Shown here in pieces: positions 33,695-42,983 of a stretch of DNA of 64,000 nucleotides. Position numbers and translations under genes: made by a program. Origin of the DNA: Pseudoduganella danionis (GTDB lineage: Bacteria > Pseudomonadota > Gammaproteobacteria > Burkholderiales > Burkholderiaceae_D); assembly GCF_009720775.1 (NCBI RefSeq), contig NZ_WNKW01000001.1, positions 1,488,001 to 1,552,000 on the forward strand. Reading direction: 5' to 3'. Each line of letters starts with the position of its first letter. Positions within the stretch are counted from its first letter, which is position 1. Under the pieces are notes generated by a model. The model worked only from the letters and a program-made list of their open reading frames with translations. It had not been told where the DNA came from and searched no databases.

Positions 33695-35755
33695 ATGTCT
33701 TCTGTTCGTTCTCATTACGCTTCATTGCTGGCCGCGCCAGCGCTGCTTGTTCCATTCGTTGCTGCACAAGCAGAACCGACAGGTCTGCTGACGGTCACCG
33801 TCGAGGCCTCCCGCACCAGCCAGCTAGGGCTGGCCGATTCCGCAAATCAGGGCAGCATTACTGGCCGTGAACTGGAGCTGCGCACGGTGTACCGGCCAGC
33901 CGAGATTCTGGAGGCTACGCCGGGTCTGATCGTGGGCCAGCATAGTGGTGAAGGTAAGGCCAGCCAGTACTACCTGCGTGGCTTTAATCTCGATCACGGC
34001 ACCGATCTGGCGACCTATGTTGACGATATGCCGGTCAATCAGCGCAGCCATGCGCATGGGCAGGGCTGGACCGATCTGAATTTTCTGATTCCGGAAGTGG
34101 TCGGGCGGATGGACTACAGCAAAGGTCCGTATTCGGCGCGTCTGGGTGATTTTGCTTCGGCCGGCAGTGTGTCAGTCAATTACGCCAACCGGCTTAGCGA
34201 CAATGTGTTCACCATCAGTGGTGGGCAGAACGCCTATGGTCGTGCAGCGCTTGCAGCTTCGAGCGAGGTAGGCGGCGGCAGCCTGCTGTACGCGCTGGAA
34301 CGTGTGCACAACAACGGTCCCTATACGCGTGGCGATAACTACCGCAAGGCGAACGGCGTGCTGCGCTATTCGGTGGGGCCGGCCAGCAATGGCTGGAGCG
34401 TAACGGCGATGGCCTATCGCGGGCAGTGGAACTCGACCGACCAGATACCGCTACGTGCCGTACAGGATGGCAGCATAGGGCGGTTTGATGCCATCGATAA
34501 CACTGATGGCGGCCGGTCGGCGCGTAGCAGCCTGTCGGCCACATGGCGCAGCACCACGGCCGAAGCGGCGGCCAAGCTGAATGCCTATGTGATCCGTAAC
34601 CGGCTTGACCTGTTTTCCGACTTTACCTACTACATGGATGATCCCGTTAACGGCGATCAGTTTGGTCAGCCGGACCGCCGCGTGACGAGTGGCTTCGGTG
34701 CCAGCCACACGTGGCGTGACGTTCCTTTATTGGGACTGGCGGGCGACTGGACGCTAGGCCTGATGGGACAGAACGATAACGTGTTTAATGGACTCAATCA
34801 CACGCGCGCCCAGCAGGTGCTGTCGACGATTCGCCAAGATCATATTGTGGAGAGTAGCGCCGCACTGTACCTGGAAAATGCTACTCGGTGGAGTGACAAG
34901 CTGCGTTCTGTCGCCGGGGTGCGCACTGACCACTATCGCTTCGATGTGAAGAGCAATCTGGCGGATAACAGCGGTACCGCAAGTGCGCAATTAGTCAGTC
35001 CCTCGCTTAGCCTGATTCTGAGCCCGTTTGCGCAGACCGAACTGTATCTGAATCTGGGCAAGGGATTCCACAGCAATGATGGGCGCGGCACGGTCGCCAA
35101 AGTCGATGCGAAGACGGGGGAGGCAGTGACACCGGTGCCGGGACTGGTGCAATCGCGAGGGCAGGAAGCGGGGCTTCGTACCGAACTGATTCCGCGCATG
35201 CAGACGTCGCTGTCGCTTTACCGGCTGGACTTCGATTCGGAGCTGACCTATATCGGGGACTCCGGCACCACTGAAGCGGGGCGGCCGAGCCGGCGCTATG
35301 GGGTGGAGATCTCCAACTATTACAAGGTGCTGCCATGGCTATCGTTCGATGTGGATGCGGCTTATGCTCATGCACGTTCGCGCGATCATGATGCGCTGGC
35401 AGGCGACTATATTGAAGATGCGGTGGAAGGTGTGGGGCAGCTGGCATTGACGGTGGATAAATACGGGCCGTGGTCCGGCGCACTGCGTCTGCGCTATTTT
35501 GGTCCGCGTCCGCTGACGGCGGATAATCGCGTGCGTTCGCGATCGTCGTTCACCTTGAATGGCCATGTGGCGTATCAGCTCACACCGAAGCTACGGCTGT
35601 CACTGGAAGCGTTCAATATTGCCAATCGCAAGGTCTCAGCGATCGACTATTTCTACAGTTCGCAACTGCGTGGCGAAGCGGCACCGGTCGACGACGTACA
35701 TTTCCACCCTAGCGAGTCTCGCTCGCTGCGCGCCACATTGATCGCTAACTGGTAG
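33695..35755 (+). CDS. TonB-dependent outer-membrane receptor
   Basis: This 686-residue receptor has a signal region ending VPFVAAQAEP, a TonB box-like LLTVTVEAS, and plug motifs ILEATPGLIVGQHSGEGKAS, YYLRGFNLDHGTDLATYVDD, MPVNQRSHAHGQGWTDLNFL and MDYSKGPYSARLGDFASAGS. The barrel ends LIANW (terminal Trp). The NxDHGTD...HAHGQG block is shared by a broad receptor group of unassigned substrate. It is transcribed away from the module-2 operon and may share its regulator site. Confidence 0.92.
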   Translation: MSSVRSHYASLLAAPALLVPFVAAQAEPTGLLTVTVEASRTSQLGLADSANQGSITGRELELRTVYRPAEILEATPGLIVGQHSGEGKASQYYLRGFNLDHGTDLATYVDDMPVNQRSHAHGQGWTDLNFLIPEVVGRMDYSKGPYSARLGDFASAGSVSVNYANRLSDNVFTISGGQNAYGRAALAASSEVGGGSLLYALERVHNNGPYTRGDNYRKANGVLRYSVGPASNGWSVTAMAYRGQWNSTDQIPLRAVQDGSIGRFDAIDNTDGGRSARSSLSATWRSTTAEAAAKLNAYVIRNRLDLFSDFTYYMDDPVNGDQFGQPDRRVTSGFGASHTWRDVPLLGLAGDWTLGLMGQNDNVFNGLNHTRAQQVLSTIRQDHIVESSAALYLENATRWSDKLRSVAGVRTDHYRFDVKSNLADNSGTASAQLVSPSLSLILSPFAQTELYLNLGKGFHSNDGRGTVAKVDAKTGEAVTPVPGLVQSRGQEAGLRTELIPRMQTSLSLYRLDFDSELTYIGDSGTTEAGRPSRRYGVEISNYYKVLPWLSFDVDAAYAHARSRDHDALAGDYIEDAVEGVGQLALTVDKYGPWSGALRLRYFGPRPLTADNRVRSRSSFTLNGHVAYQLTPKLRLSLEAFNIANRKVSAIDYFYSSQLRGEAAPVDDVHFHPSESRSLRATLIANW

Positions 35756-36048
35756 GCTGGGTGGGGCCTCGTTACTCTTGGATGGGGCAGTTGTGGTCTC
35801 AAAGGAGCAATGCCCTTGCGCGCTGTCTTTCCGTCTTGGGATAAACAACTTGAACTGTACTAAATCCTTGCTCACTAAACTGTGTGTTGCATTCTTTGGA
35901 CTTGTGACATTCCGTGAGTGATACTTGTGTATTAGTTGTTATGCTTACAGTCGCTTTGACGGCCGAGTTCGGCCACAAGCTGCCGTTCAATTTTTCTGAG
36001 CAGAGAGCATCAGAACAGGTTTCAATTCAACATTGCTAGAAAGGCGAG

Positions 36049-36258
36049 ATGGATAAGAAAATAGCCGAGGAATTGATGAAAGAGGTCTTAGTCTTGAGCG
36101 CTCAAATCAATGTCATCATCCATAAATCTGAACAGATTTCATCGGAACCCGAGCGTCGAGAAATGCGCCGACATATTGCCCAAGTTATGGCTGCCAGTGA
36201 TGAACATCTCTTCAGACCAATCCTGCGACAATATCCTGAGCTTGAGCCACATTGGTAG
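36049..36258 (+). CDS. Small hypothetical protein
   Basis: This 69-residue, mostly helical, charged protein (MDKKIAEELMKEVLVLSAQI, later SEPERREMRRHIAQVM) starts behind GAAAGGCGAG at a good distance. No family recognised. It is followed after 48 bp by another small gene and lies in a visibly AT-richer stretch. A cytoplasmic protein is likely; nothing indicates its role. Confidence 0.6.
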   Translation: MDKKIAEELMKEVLVLSAQINVIIHKSEQISSEPERREMRRHIAQVMAASDEHLFRPILRQYPELEPHW

Positions 36259-36306
36259 CTGTTTTCGGCCAGAAGCGGCCGCCTACTTGAAAGAGATATA
36301 TCGGAA

Positions 36307-36528
36307 ATGAAGCTGAGAAATTTTCACCGCTGGATGCTTGGCGTCGTCGGGGTAGCGGCGTTGTTTTGGATAGCATTTGGCTACTTCTTTAATCGCATGA
36401 TGGCATTGAAGTATTATCCGCAGCTTTGGACAGGTCTTACCTTGTGCGATTATCTCATCACCGTATTGGCGAGCCACTTCATACTTACGTCGTTATCTGG
36501 TAATTGGAAATTATGGTTTCGCCGATGA
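36307..36528 (+). CDS. Small hypothetical membrane protein
   Basis: The 73-residue product has two likely transmembrane segments (WMLGVVGVAALFWIAFGYFF and LCDYLITVLASHFILTSL) and a basic C-terminus. AGAG precedes the ATG. No family recognised. It lies next to the other small gene in an AT-richer region. Confidence 0.55.
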   Translation: MKLRNFHRWMLGVVGVAALFWIAFGYFFNRMMALKYYPQLWTGLTLCDYLITVLASHFILTSLSGNWKLWFRR

Positions 36529-36754
36529 CGGCCAATTGCAGACATTCAATGTGCTGCGCGGTTTGTCGCGTCTCTTAAACCTTTATTTGAATACAGCAGA
36601 ATGCACCAAGACTTTGTTAATAAGGCATCCTAAGCAAAGGAACACGGCAGGTTATATCGCTGACGCCTGTGTTTTATCGTAGTCTTGCGATCTCATATAG
36701 CACAGATCATTGTCAAGAAAACAATCCCCCCATCAAAACTAAAACGAACTTGCT

Positions 36755-37267
36755 ATGGAAAAAATTATAAAGACATTTGCCACATTTATTTTCATTATCA
36801 TGTTCGACGCCATGGCTCCCGTCATGGCAGCGGACAAGAATCTTGACTGGGAAGCCCAAGTCAGAAAAACCGACGAGGCATTCTGGAACGATTTTAATTT
36901 CTCGCCATCCGCAACTCTCAACTCCTACTACACGGGTGATGTGGAGTTTTATCACGATCTTGGTGGCACAATTATGGGGCTGGAAGCGTTAGCTAATGTC
37001 AATGCGGGAATGGATAAGGGTAAAAATCGAGGGCGGCGCGTACTTGTGGCAGGCTCTCTGCGCATCTATCCTATGCGCAAAGACAAGGAAATTTATGGTG
37101 CACTCGTAATGGGTGAGCATGACTTCTATAGCACCGATTCGGGAAAAATCGTCAAGAGAACATTGAGGGCTTCTTTTACTCACATCATGCTGCTCAAGAA
37201 TGGCGTTTGGAAAATAGCACGCATCATTAGTTATGATCACAAAATGGATCCTGATAATACGAAATAG
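36755..37267 (+). CDS. Exported SnoaL/NTF2-like (DUF4440-type) protein
   Basis: The 170-residue protein has a signal peptide (IIKTFATFIFIIMFDAMAPV, cut near VMAADK) and one NTF2-like cone fold: DEAFWNDFNFSPSATLNSYY, YTGDVEFYHDLGG, DFYSTDSGKIVKRTLRASF and THIMLLKNGVWKIARIISY. Such proteins bind small ligands or act as simple enzymes. The ribosome site is weak. It stands alone in an AT-richer segment, and codon use is less GC-biased than in the flanks, which would fit horizontal acquisition. Confidence 0.7.
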   Translation: MEKIIKTFATFIFIIMFDAMAPVMAADKNLDWEAQVRKTDEAFWNDFNFSPSATLNSYYTGDVEFYHDLGGTIMGLEALANVNAGMDKGKNRGRRVLVAGSLRIYPMRKDKEIYGALVMGEHDFYSTDSGKIVKRTLRASFTHIMLLKNGVWKIARIISYDHKMDPDNTK

Positions 37268-37530
37268 TGTGAGCCGGAATAGCTTGAATTAAATCTAGTC
37301 TAACCCATCAATCAACTGAAACGAGGCAGGTTGCATCATTTATTGCTCACTTTGCATATCCGTTTTGTGAAATCTTGAACTTCCGCTTCGGGGCGGAAGC
37401 AGACACTTCATTTAGCCTAATTCACCAGATCCGTTGCCAGAAGTAATCTGGCACATCTTGGGCATTTCTCATAAGAGCGAGTGTCGCACGTCTACTGATT
37501 ATAGTTTTTGAGTTCATCTAGGGAGTATCA

Positions 37531-38316
37531 ATGTTGAAGCAAAAAATATTTCAGGGCCTACTGCTGACTGTACTGACCACGATGTGACTCAGTTCTGGCC
37601 ACGCAGAAGATGGCGTAGCAGTGGCGACCACTGCACAACAGCCAGGCTCGAAGTGGGGCGTAGGCTTGGGGCTAGGACTGGATCGTGGCCTGTACAAAGG
37701 TATCGATAGTCGCACCACCGCTATTCCACTGTTGATGTACGATAACCAGTACATCCATATGTTCGGCAATGTGCTTGACGTCAAACTACTTTCCGCCGAG
37801 ACCGTTCAAGTGGTCTGGCGCACTAAGTATGAACTCGGCGGCGGCTACAAGGCGAGTGACTCGCCATTTCTTACCGGGATGGCAGAGCGCAAAGGTAGAT
37901 TGTGGCTAGGCGCGGCCGCCACATGGGAGACCAGTCTCATCAGGATTTCAGCCCAATGGATGAAAGCCGCTGCCGCAAGCAAAGGTCAGCAATTACAACT
38001 CCGTGGCGAGCATACTTTCCGTTCTGGGCATTTCCAGCTAATCCCATACTTGGGTGTTGAGTGGTTGGATGAAAAATATGTTGATTACAATTTTGGTGTG
38101 AAACCTGAGGAGGCAATGGCCGGGCGCTCGCTGTATGTCGGCGCTGCCACGACGGAGATTAGTGGCGGTCTCAGAATAAACTACGGCGTGACTAGAAATC
38201 AGCTCGTGATGGTAGATATCGGGGCCAAGCATCGTGGCGCCGGTATTAGTGATAGTCCGCTCGTTGACAGAGCTACGACGTCAGCGTTACGACTGGGGTA
38301 TCTCTACCAGTTTTAA
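37531..38316 (+). pseudogene. MipA/OmpV-family outer-membrane protein with stop codon in its signal peptide
   Basis: GGGAG precedes ATG 37531, which opens a signal peptide MLKQKIFQGLLLTVLTTM followed by TGA (37585-37587). The same frame then runs on as LSSGHAEDGVAVATTAQQPG and GSKWGVGLGLGLDRGLYKGI. The remainder is MipA/OmpV-like: TTAIPLLMYDNQYIHMFGN, ELGGGYKASDSPFLTGMAER and a final LRLGYLYQF with terminal Phe. A restart at GTG 37621 would give 231 residues without a signal peptide, so no outer-membrane product is expected. A single nonsense change is the simplest cause; sequencing error cannot be excluded. Confidence 0.85.
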
Positions 38317-38474
38317 ACATACGATACCGACTTGCCAGAATTTGTTGAAGTGCTCGAGTAATATTCCCCCGCCGTTAGCGGACGCAGCCTATCGCCTCTA
38401 GACTATCGTGGCGCGTGCTGGACCAGTGGGGGAAGTGCAACGATGCAGGCGTGCATATTCGGTTTGCTTATGCG

Positions 38475-38518
38475 TTTTGAGGGGCAATATGAGGGGCGCG
38501 GACTCATGTGGTTGATAC
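38475..38518 (+). repeat. Second copy of the MNT-HEPN leader element
   Basis: TTTTGAGGGGCAATATGAGG and the bases after it match 4176-4219 at about 80% without gaps. Here it directly abuts the hepT relic, with no mntA between, so mntA was probably deleted from this copy. Confidence 0.55.
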
Positions 38519-38641
38519 TGAGCGGGAGTAGGCTGTCTCACTACTTGAAACCTTTGCGGGAGGTCGTATGCCATGCCTGTAGTTTCGCGGATTGCAAGGG
38601 CAAAGGAGTGTTCCGGTCCGATTAGCGGACGCAGCAGGCTG
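38518..38641 (+). pseudogene. Degraded hepT fragment
   Basis: Bases 38520-38641 align with 4621-4742 of the hepT gene over 122 positions without a gap, 92 identical (about 75%, counted by hand). Read in the hepT frame it gives RLSHYLKPLREVVCHACSF, then ADCKGKGVF, TAG, RTQQA, against RLSDYLEHMWEAASDACSF and KRTQQA. The start codon is CTG and an in-frame TAG is present. Homology fades after about 38641, so the RX4HXY part is gone. It is a relic of an older toxin-antitoxin cassette. The rest of 38317-38705 holds no gene I can support. Confidence 0.85.
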
Positions 38642-38705
38642 ATCGGCTGTGTGGTGCTCCCACCATCAGTCTCGGGTAAGGCCGAGGACGCACAGCGGCA
38701 CGGCT

Positions 38706-39056
38706 TTATAGAAGTTCGATGCCCCATCGTTTCATCACTAAGGCAAACAGTCCGAACGACACCAGTGTGAGCAGAACGCCGCAGGCCAGCGCGCACCAGA
38801 AGCCCACACGGGAGAGTAGCGCGGGAAAGGCCAGAAACATCGGCAGAGTAGGCAGCACATACCAGAAGGTGTACCACGCATGATTGGCAATCTTCTGCTG
38901 GCTCTGGTTCTCGAGATGGAGCCAGACCAGCGCCAGTATGGAGACGAGCGGCAGTGCGGCAATGAGTCCGCCCAGCTTATCGCTGCGTTTGGCAATCTCC
39001 GAAACCAGTACCACGACGGCGGACGTCGCCAGATACTTCAAAATGAGCCACGCCAT
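38706..39056 (-). CDS. DUF3147-type small membrane protein
   Basis: The 116-residue protein has four hydrophobic segments (LATSAVVVLVSEIAKRSDKL, LIAALPLVSILALVWLHLE, FWYVLPTLPMFLAFPALL, ALACGVLLTLVSFGLFAL). The pattern ISEIAKRSDKLGGLIAALPL marks the family. AAGGAAAC precedes the ATG. Function unknown; it is a single gene. Confidence 0.85.
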   Translation of the reverse strand: MAWLILKYLATSAVVVLVSEIAKRSDKLGGLIAALPLVSILALVWLHLENQSQQKIANHAWYTFWYVLPTLPMFLAFPALLSRVGFWCALACGVLLTLVSFGLFALVMKRWGIELL

Positions 39057-39801
39057 GCCGTTTCCTTATTGTTGTGCGCAGTCGAGCTTGCGCAGAATTG
39101 CGCATTTACCGGTTTGTGCCGAGCTACGCCAGCCGTCCGGCGACGCAGTCATACTGTACAGCGACGCCGGAAGATGTGGTGGGGAAGTGCGAAGAAGCCT
39201 GTTGCGATAGCACGATGCAGAATATTGACCGGCGATGTTAAATAATGCTACCTTATTTTTGAATGCAAAATTTACATGAAAGTGCGAGCGCCGCACGGTC
39301 GTCAATTTGTAAAGAATTGTGACAGAAATAGTTATCTTGCCAAGTTTCCATCGCTTATTTCCGCTTATCACACCCCTCGCTGCTAAATTTATTCATAAGA
39401 GAACCTTTTATTTGTGAATAAAATTCCGTCATATTCACGGAAAGGGGCTCGCCATCCCTTTTTCTTAAATCACCCTTAAAGTTGCCCGCTTTTTACATAT
39501 AGAGCGCCAATTTGTTGTTTTCTATCATGATGTCAGAACGTCCATTGACGCTCGAATTTGTCATATGTTGTCATATGACATCAGCTTGTGTGGCGTATGC
39601 TCCACAAGCTGTGGGACTCAAGAAATAGATTGGCCTTAAAAAAGAGAGCGAAGTACTGGTTCAGTTTGAAGTGGTGGTTGTCCGCAAGACGCTGTGCCCT
39701 TTCTGAATTAACACGTAGCAAATCCAGGGTAGCCAACGTTTAGTGGCGCGCCGAGTTACTCGGCGTGGCCGTCACCCATCCATTGTTCAAACGGAAATTT
39801 C
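39057..39801. other. 745-bp AT-rich intergenic region upstream of a TonB receptor
   Basis: No reading frame with family or codon support is seen. The stretch 39230-39530 is clearly AT-rich. It contains the TTGTCATATG repeats described separately and an inverted pair AGCTTGTG/CACAAGCT around 39582-39609. The long leader may carry promoter and control sites for the highly codon-biased receptor gene that follows. Confidence 0.5.
39558..39580. promoter_or_regulatory. Tandem TTGTCATATG with palindrome TGTCATATGACA
   Basis: TTGTCATATG occurs twice in direct tandem (39558-39567, 39568-39577). The second copy is completed to the perfect 12-bp palindrome TGTCATATGACA (39569-39580). A 10-bp period puts both on one face of the helix. 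It is a likely operator about 220 bp before the TonB receptor; the regulator is unknown. Confidence 0.4.
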
Positions 39802-42555
39802 ATGACCAAAGAAACCGTAATCTCGCGCTCGCTGCGCCTGGCGTTCTCCGGCGCCGTCGCGCTCGGCTCTATCGCCGCTCAGGCGCAAACCAGCGATGCT
39901 CCTATGCAGCGCGTGGAAATCACTGGCTCCTCGATCAAACGTGCGCAAGCCGAAGGCGCACTGCCAGTGCAGACCGTAACCCGCGACGATATCGCCAAGA
40001 TGGGCGTGACCAACACCGAAGCGCTGCTGCAGCAAGTGACCGCCATCTCGGCAGTGGGCGGCGTGCCTAGCGCCGCTGGCGTGGGCTCCTCGACCTATGG
40101 CGAAGCCACCGTGTCGCTGCGCGGCATCGGCAGCAGCAAGACCCTGATTCTGGTGAACGGCCGCCGTCTGGCCAACTACGCTACCGACGGCACCGCAGTC
40201 GATATCAACGCGATCCCGCTGGCAGCCGTGGACCACGTGGAAGTGCTGAAAGATGGCGCTTCGGGCGTGTACGGTTCCGACGCGATCGGCGGCGTGATCA
40301 ACTTCATCCTGCGCAACAACTTCAACGGCGTTGAAGCCACCGCCTACGCTTCGGGCACCAAGGATGGCGGCGGCCTGACCAAGAAGGCTTCCGTGATCGC
40401 CGGCTGGGGTGATTTCGACGAAGACCGCTACAACATCACCGTGGCGGCCGATGTCTCGAAAGACACCACCATCTACGGTTCGCAGCGCAGCTACGCCAAA
40501 AACAGCTGGAACAACAACGGCCTGCGCGAGCAGAGCGCGACCCCGAGCGGTGCCATCACCAGCTTCATCCCGAACACCACACCGAACCAGTTCGGCGTGA
40601 TCCCGAACACGCTGGCCGCGCTGGGCAAAGGCCTGGGCAATCCGCTGGCACCGAATAACTGCGCCGCCAACGGCAGCGAATACGACGCCAACCTGGGCAC
40701 CTGCCGCTTCAACTCGGCACCTTACGTGGGCCTGGTACCGCAAACCGAACGCGCCAACCTGTCGGCCTCGTTCCGCTTCAAGCTCAACGAGAACAATGAA
40801 CTGTTCGTGGAAGGCTTCCACTCGCAGCAGAAGACCGACAACAACTCGCAGCCTTCGCCCTACAGCAATTCCTTCCTGTCGACCGATAGCGCCTTCGCTG
40901 CCGCCAATGTGTATCCGTCGATCATCGTATCGCCAAGCAGTCCGTACTACCCATCCGCCTGGCTGGCAGCCAACGCGCCTGCCCAGGTGGGCAAGCCGAT
41001 CAGCGTCAGCTATCGCGCATTTGATGCCGGCAACCGCTCGACCGAAGACATGGCCAAACTGTCGCACCTGGTTATCGGCATGCGCGGCGTGGTCAAGGGC
41101 TTCGACTACGACGTGGCCTACACCCACAACTCGAGCGACGTGAGCGAGAGCACCCAGCAGGGTTACTCGAATCAGGTGGCGCTGGTCAAGCTGCTGAGCA
41201 ACAACCCAGCCTTCAACCCATGGACCCAGTTCCAGTCGCCTGAGCTGGCCAAGCAGATCTACGCGACCAACTACGTGGGCCAGATGATCCATTCGACCCT
41301 GACCAATGACTCGCTGACCGCGCGCATCTCGGGCGACCTGTACCAACTGCCAGCCGGCATGGCCAAGTTCGCACTGGGTGCATCGGCCACCAACGAAAAA
41401 CTGGACCTGAACCCATCGGCCGCCTACCAGTCGGGCGACATCTCCGGCTACGGCGGCCAGGTGCTGCCACTGTCGGCTTCGCGTTCCTATCAGGCTATCT
41501 TCGGCGAACTGAATGTGCCTATCGTCAAGCACCTGGAATCGGATCTGGCCCTGCGTACCGACCGTTATCCTAACGCCACCTCGACCAATCCTAAGATCAG
41601 CTTCCGTTATCAGCCGCTGTCGCAGTTGCTGGTGCGTGCATCTTATGGCCGTGGTTTCCGCGTGGGCGCCTTGCCTGAGCTGAACAACCCGCAGACCGTG
41701 GCCACCACCGCGACCTTCACTGATCCAGTGAGCGGCACCAGCGGCCAGTTTAACCAGACCGTAGGCGGCAATGCCAACCTGAAGCCAGAGAAGTCGGAAC
41801 AGTCCTCGCTGGGTCTGGTGATTGATCCGGTACCAGGCGTGTCGATCGCTGTGGATTACTGGAAGATCAACGTCAACAACCTGATCACCACCCTGAGCCC
41901 AGAGTTCATCGTGGAAAAGGCCGCGGCTGGCGACAGCAACTACACCGGTCTGGTTCGTCGTGATGCAGGCGGCAATATCACCAACATCTACGCCACCAAC
42001 CTGAACGCTGGTTCGCTGAAGACCGAAGGTATCGACATCGACGCGCGCTGGACGATCGCCAAGACCGCCAACTACGGCAACTTCTCGACCCGTCTGAACG
42101 GCACCTACACCACCAAGTTCGACGAGAAACTGCCAGACGGCACGGTGCAGGCTAGTGTTGCCCACACCATCGACGCCAACGGCAACCCGCTCAATGCAGT
42201 GGCCAACGGCGGCGTGATCTTCCGCTGGAAGCATCAGTGGAGCATGGACTGGAAATACCAGAAGTGGGGTGTGAACCTGACCCAGAACTTCCAGTCGGGC
42301 TACTGGGATGCTGCCCGTGCTGACTCCGCGACCGGCACCGACGCCGTCCACGTGGGCGCATTCTCGACCTGGGATGCACAGGCTTCGTACAGCGGCTTCA
42401 AGAACCTGCAGATCCGTGCAGGCGTGAAAAACCTGTTCAACCGTAAACCACCGGAAGCCATCACCCTGGGCAACTACTTCCAGGGCGGCTACGATCCTAG
42501 CTACTACGACGCGCACGGCGCCACCGGCTACATCAGCGCAACCTACAAGTTCTGA
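39802..42555 (+). CDS. TonB-dependent receptor, large Oar/carbohydrate-type, strongly codon-biased
   Basis: The 917-residue receptor starts at ATG 39802 behind GGAAATTTC. It has a signal peptide (RLAFSGAVALGSIAAQAQT), a TonB box region MQRVEITGSSIKRAQAEGA, plug motifs VTRDDIAKMGVTNTEALL, KTLILVNGRRLANYATDG and VEVLKDGASGVYGSDAIGG, and FNRKPPEAI with a C-terminal YISATYKF. Codons are almost uniformly the C- or G-ending preferred ones, more than in any neighbour, which suggests very high expression. The bias also keeps a long antisense frame open. The substrate is unknown; this class often carries oligosaccharides or peptides. Confidence 0.93.
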   Translation: MTKETVISRSLRLAFSGAVALGSIAAQAQTSDAPMQRVEITGSSIKRAQAEGALPVQTVTRDDIAKMGVTNTEALLQQVTAISAVGGVPSAAGVGSSTYGEATVSLRGIGSSKTLILVNGRRLANYATDGTAVDINAIPLAAVDHVEVLKDGASGVYGSDAIGGVINFILRNNFNGVEATAYASGTKDGGGLTKKASVIAGWGDFDEDRYNITVAADVSKDTTIYGSQRSYAKNSWNNNGLREQSATPSGAITSFIPNTTPNQFGVIPNTLAALGKGLGNPLAPNNCAANGSEYDANLGTCRFNSAPYVGLVPQTERANLSASFRFKLNENNELFVEGFHSQQKTDNNSQPSPYSNSFLSTDSAFAAANVYPSIIVSPSSPYYPSAWLAANAPAQVGKPISVSYRAFDAGNRSTEDMAKLSHLVIGMRGVVKGFDYDVAYTHNSSDVSESTQQGYSNQVALVKLLSNNPAFNPWTQFQSPELAKQIYATNYVGQMIHSTLTNDSLTARISGDLYQLPAGMAKFALGASATNEKLDLNPSAAYQSGDISGYGGQVLPLSASRSYQAIFGELNVPIVKHLESDLALRTDRYPNATSTNPKISFRYQPLSQLLVRASYGRGFRVGALPELNNPQTVATTATFTDPVSGTSGQFNQTVGGNANLKPEKSEQSSLGLVIDPVPGVSIAVDYWKINVNNLITTLSPEFIVEKAAAGDSNYTGLVRRDAGGNITNIYATNLNAGSLKTEGIDIDARWTIAKTANYGNFSTRLNGTYTTKFDEKLPDGTVQASVAHTIDANGNPLNAVANGGVIFRWKHQWSMDWKYQKWGVNLTQNFQSGYWDAARADSATGTDAVHVGAFSTWDAQASYSGFKNLQIRAGVKNLFNRKPPEAITLGNYFQGGYDPSYYDAHGATGYISATYKF

Positions 42556-42582
42556 TCGTATCGTTGAGCTGTAACTAAACAG

Positions 42583-42607
42583 GCCCCGCATGTTCTGCAT
42601 GCGGGGC
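42583..42607 (+). terminator. Hairpin after the TonB receptor gene
   Basis: GCCCCGCATG (42583-42592) and CATGCGGGGC (42598-42607) form a perfect 10-bp stem with a 5-base loop, followed by only a short T-rich part. A likely terminator. Confidence 0.75.
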
Positions 42608-42859
42608 GCTTCAGTTGGTCACTCTTCACCCTGCGCAATCTATGCGTATCTCCCAGCGCGACTCCCGCCTGAACTGTCGGGACTTGTGTGCGCTCATACA
42701 GACTGTGGCGATTCACGGCCTTTTTCCGCCGCGCCGAATTCTTAGCTAAAAAGAACTAGTCTGCCTAGTTAAAATTTTCATTTTCCCTCCGCCTTCTGAT
42801 GCATAGAAAGGTGGGGCGTGTTTTTTTATAATCGAATCAGAATTGGCATTGAGTTAAGC

Positions 42860-42887
42860 ATCGCTATATACTTTTATATATAGCGAT
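42860..42887. promoter_or_regulatory. ModE-type molybdate operator, site 1 (perfect)
   Basis: ATCGCTATATA-N6-TATATAGCGAT is a perfect 11-bp inverted repeat with a 6-bp spacer. It agrees with the published ModE consensus of the form ATCGCTATATA-N6-TATATAACGAT. It lies 97 bp before the TonB receptor at 42984. Apart from a small AACTAG/CTAGTT hairpin at 42754-42770, the leader 42608-42859 shows nothing I can name. Confidence 0.88.
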
Positions 42888-42951
42888 GTGAAATCTGTAT
42901 GATCCCGCCCCGCTGACGAAGTTTGGAACTGGCCGGGCTATTTTTTTACCC

Positions 42952-42979
42952 ATCGCTATATACTTAAATACATAACGAA
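42952..42979. promoter_or_regulatory. ModE-type molybdate operator, site 2 (overlaps the translation leader)
   Basis: ATCGCTATATA-N6-TACATAACGAA has a perfect left half and 9 of 11 matches on the right half. It ends 4 bp before the ATG of the receptor gene. Placement across the 5' leader suits repression by Mo-loaded ModE. Two copies of the same left half, ATCGCTATATACTT, 92 bp apart exclude chance. Confidence 0.82.
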
Positions 42980-42983
42980 CACT

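Noticed and set aside
37585..37587. TGA as a selenocysteine codon
   Set aside because: It lies in a signal peptide of an outer-membrane family with no selenoproteins, no SECIS-like stem was seen, and other genes in the window use TGA as stop.
39787..42600. A 937-codon open frame on the minus strand
   Set aside because: It mirrors the TonB receptor at 39802-42555 and is kept open by that gene's extreme GC-rich codon bias. Its translation shows no family features and is rich in His, Val and Arg in the way of antisense readings.
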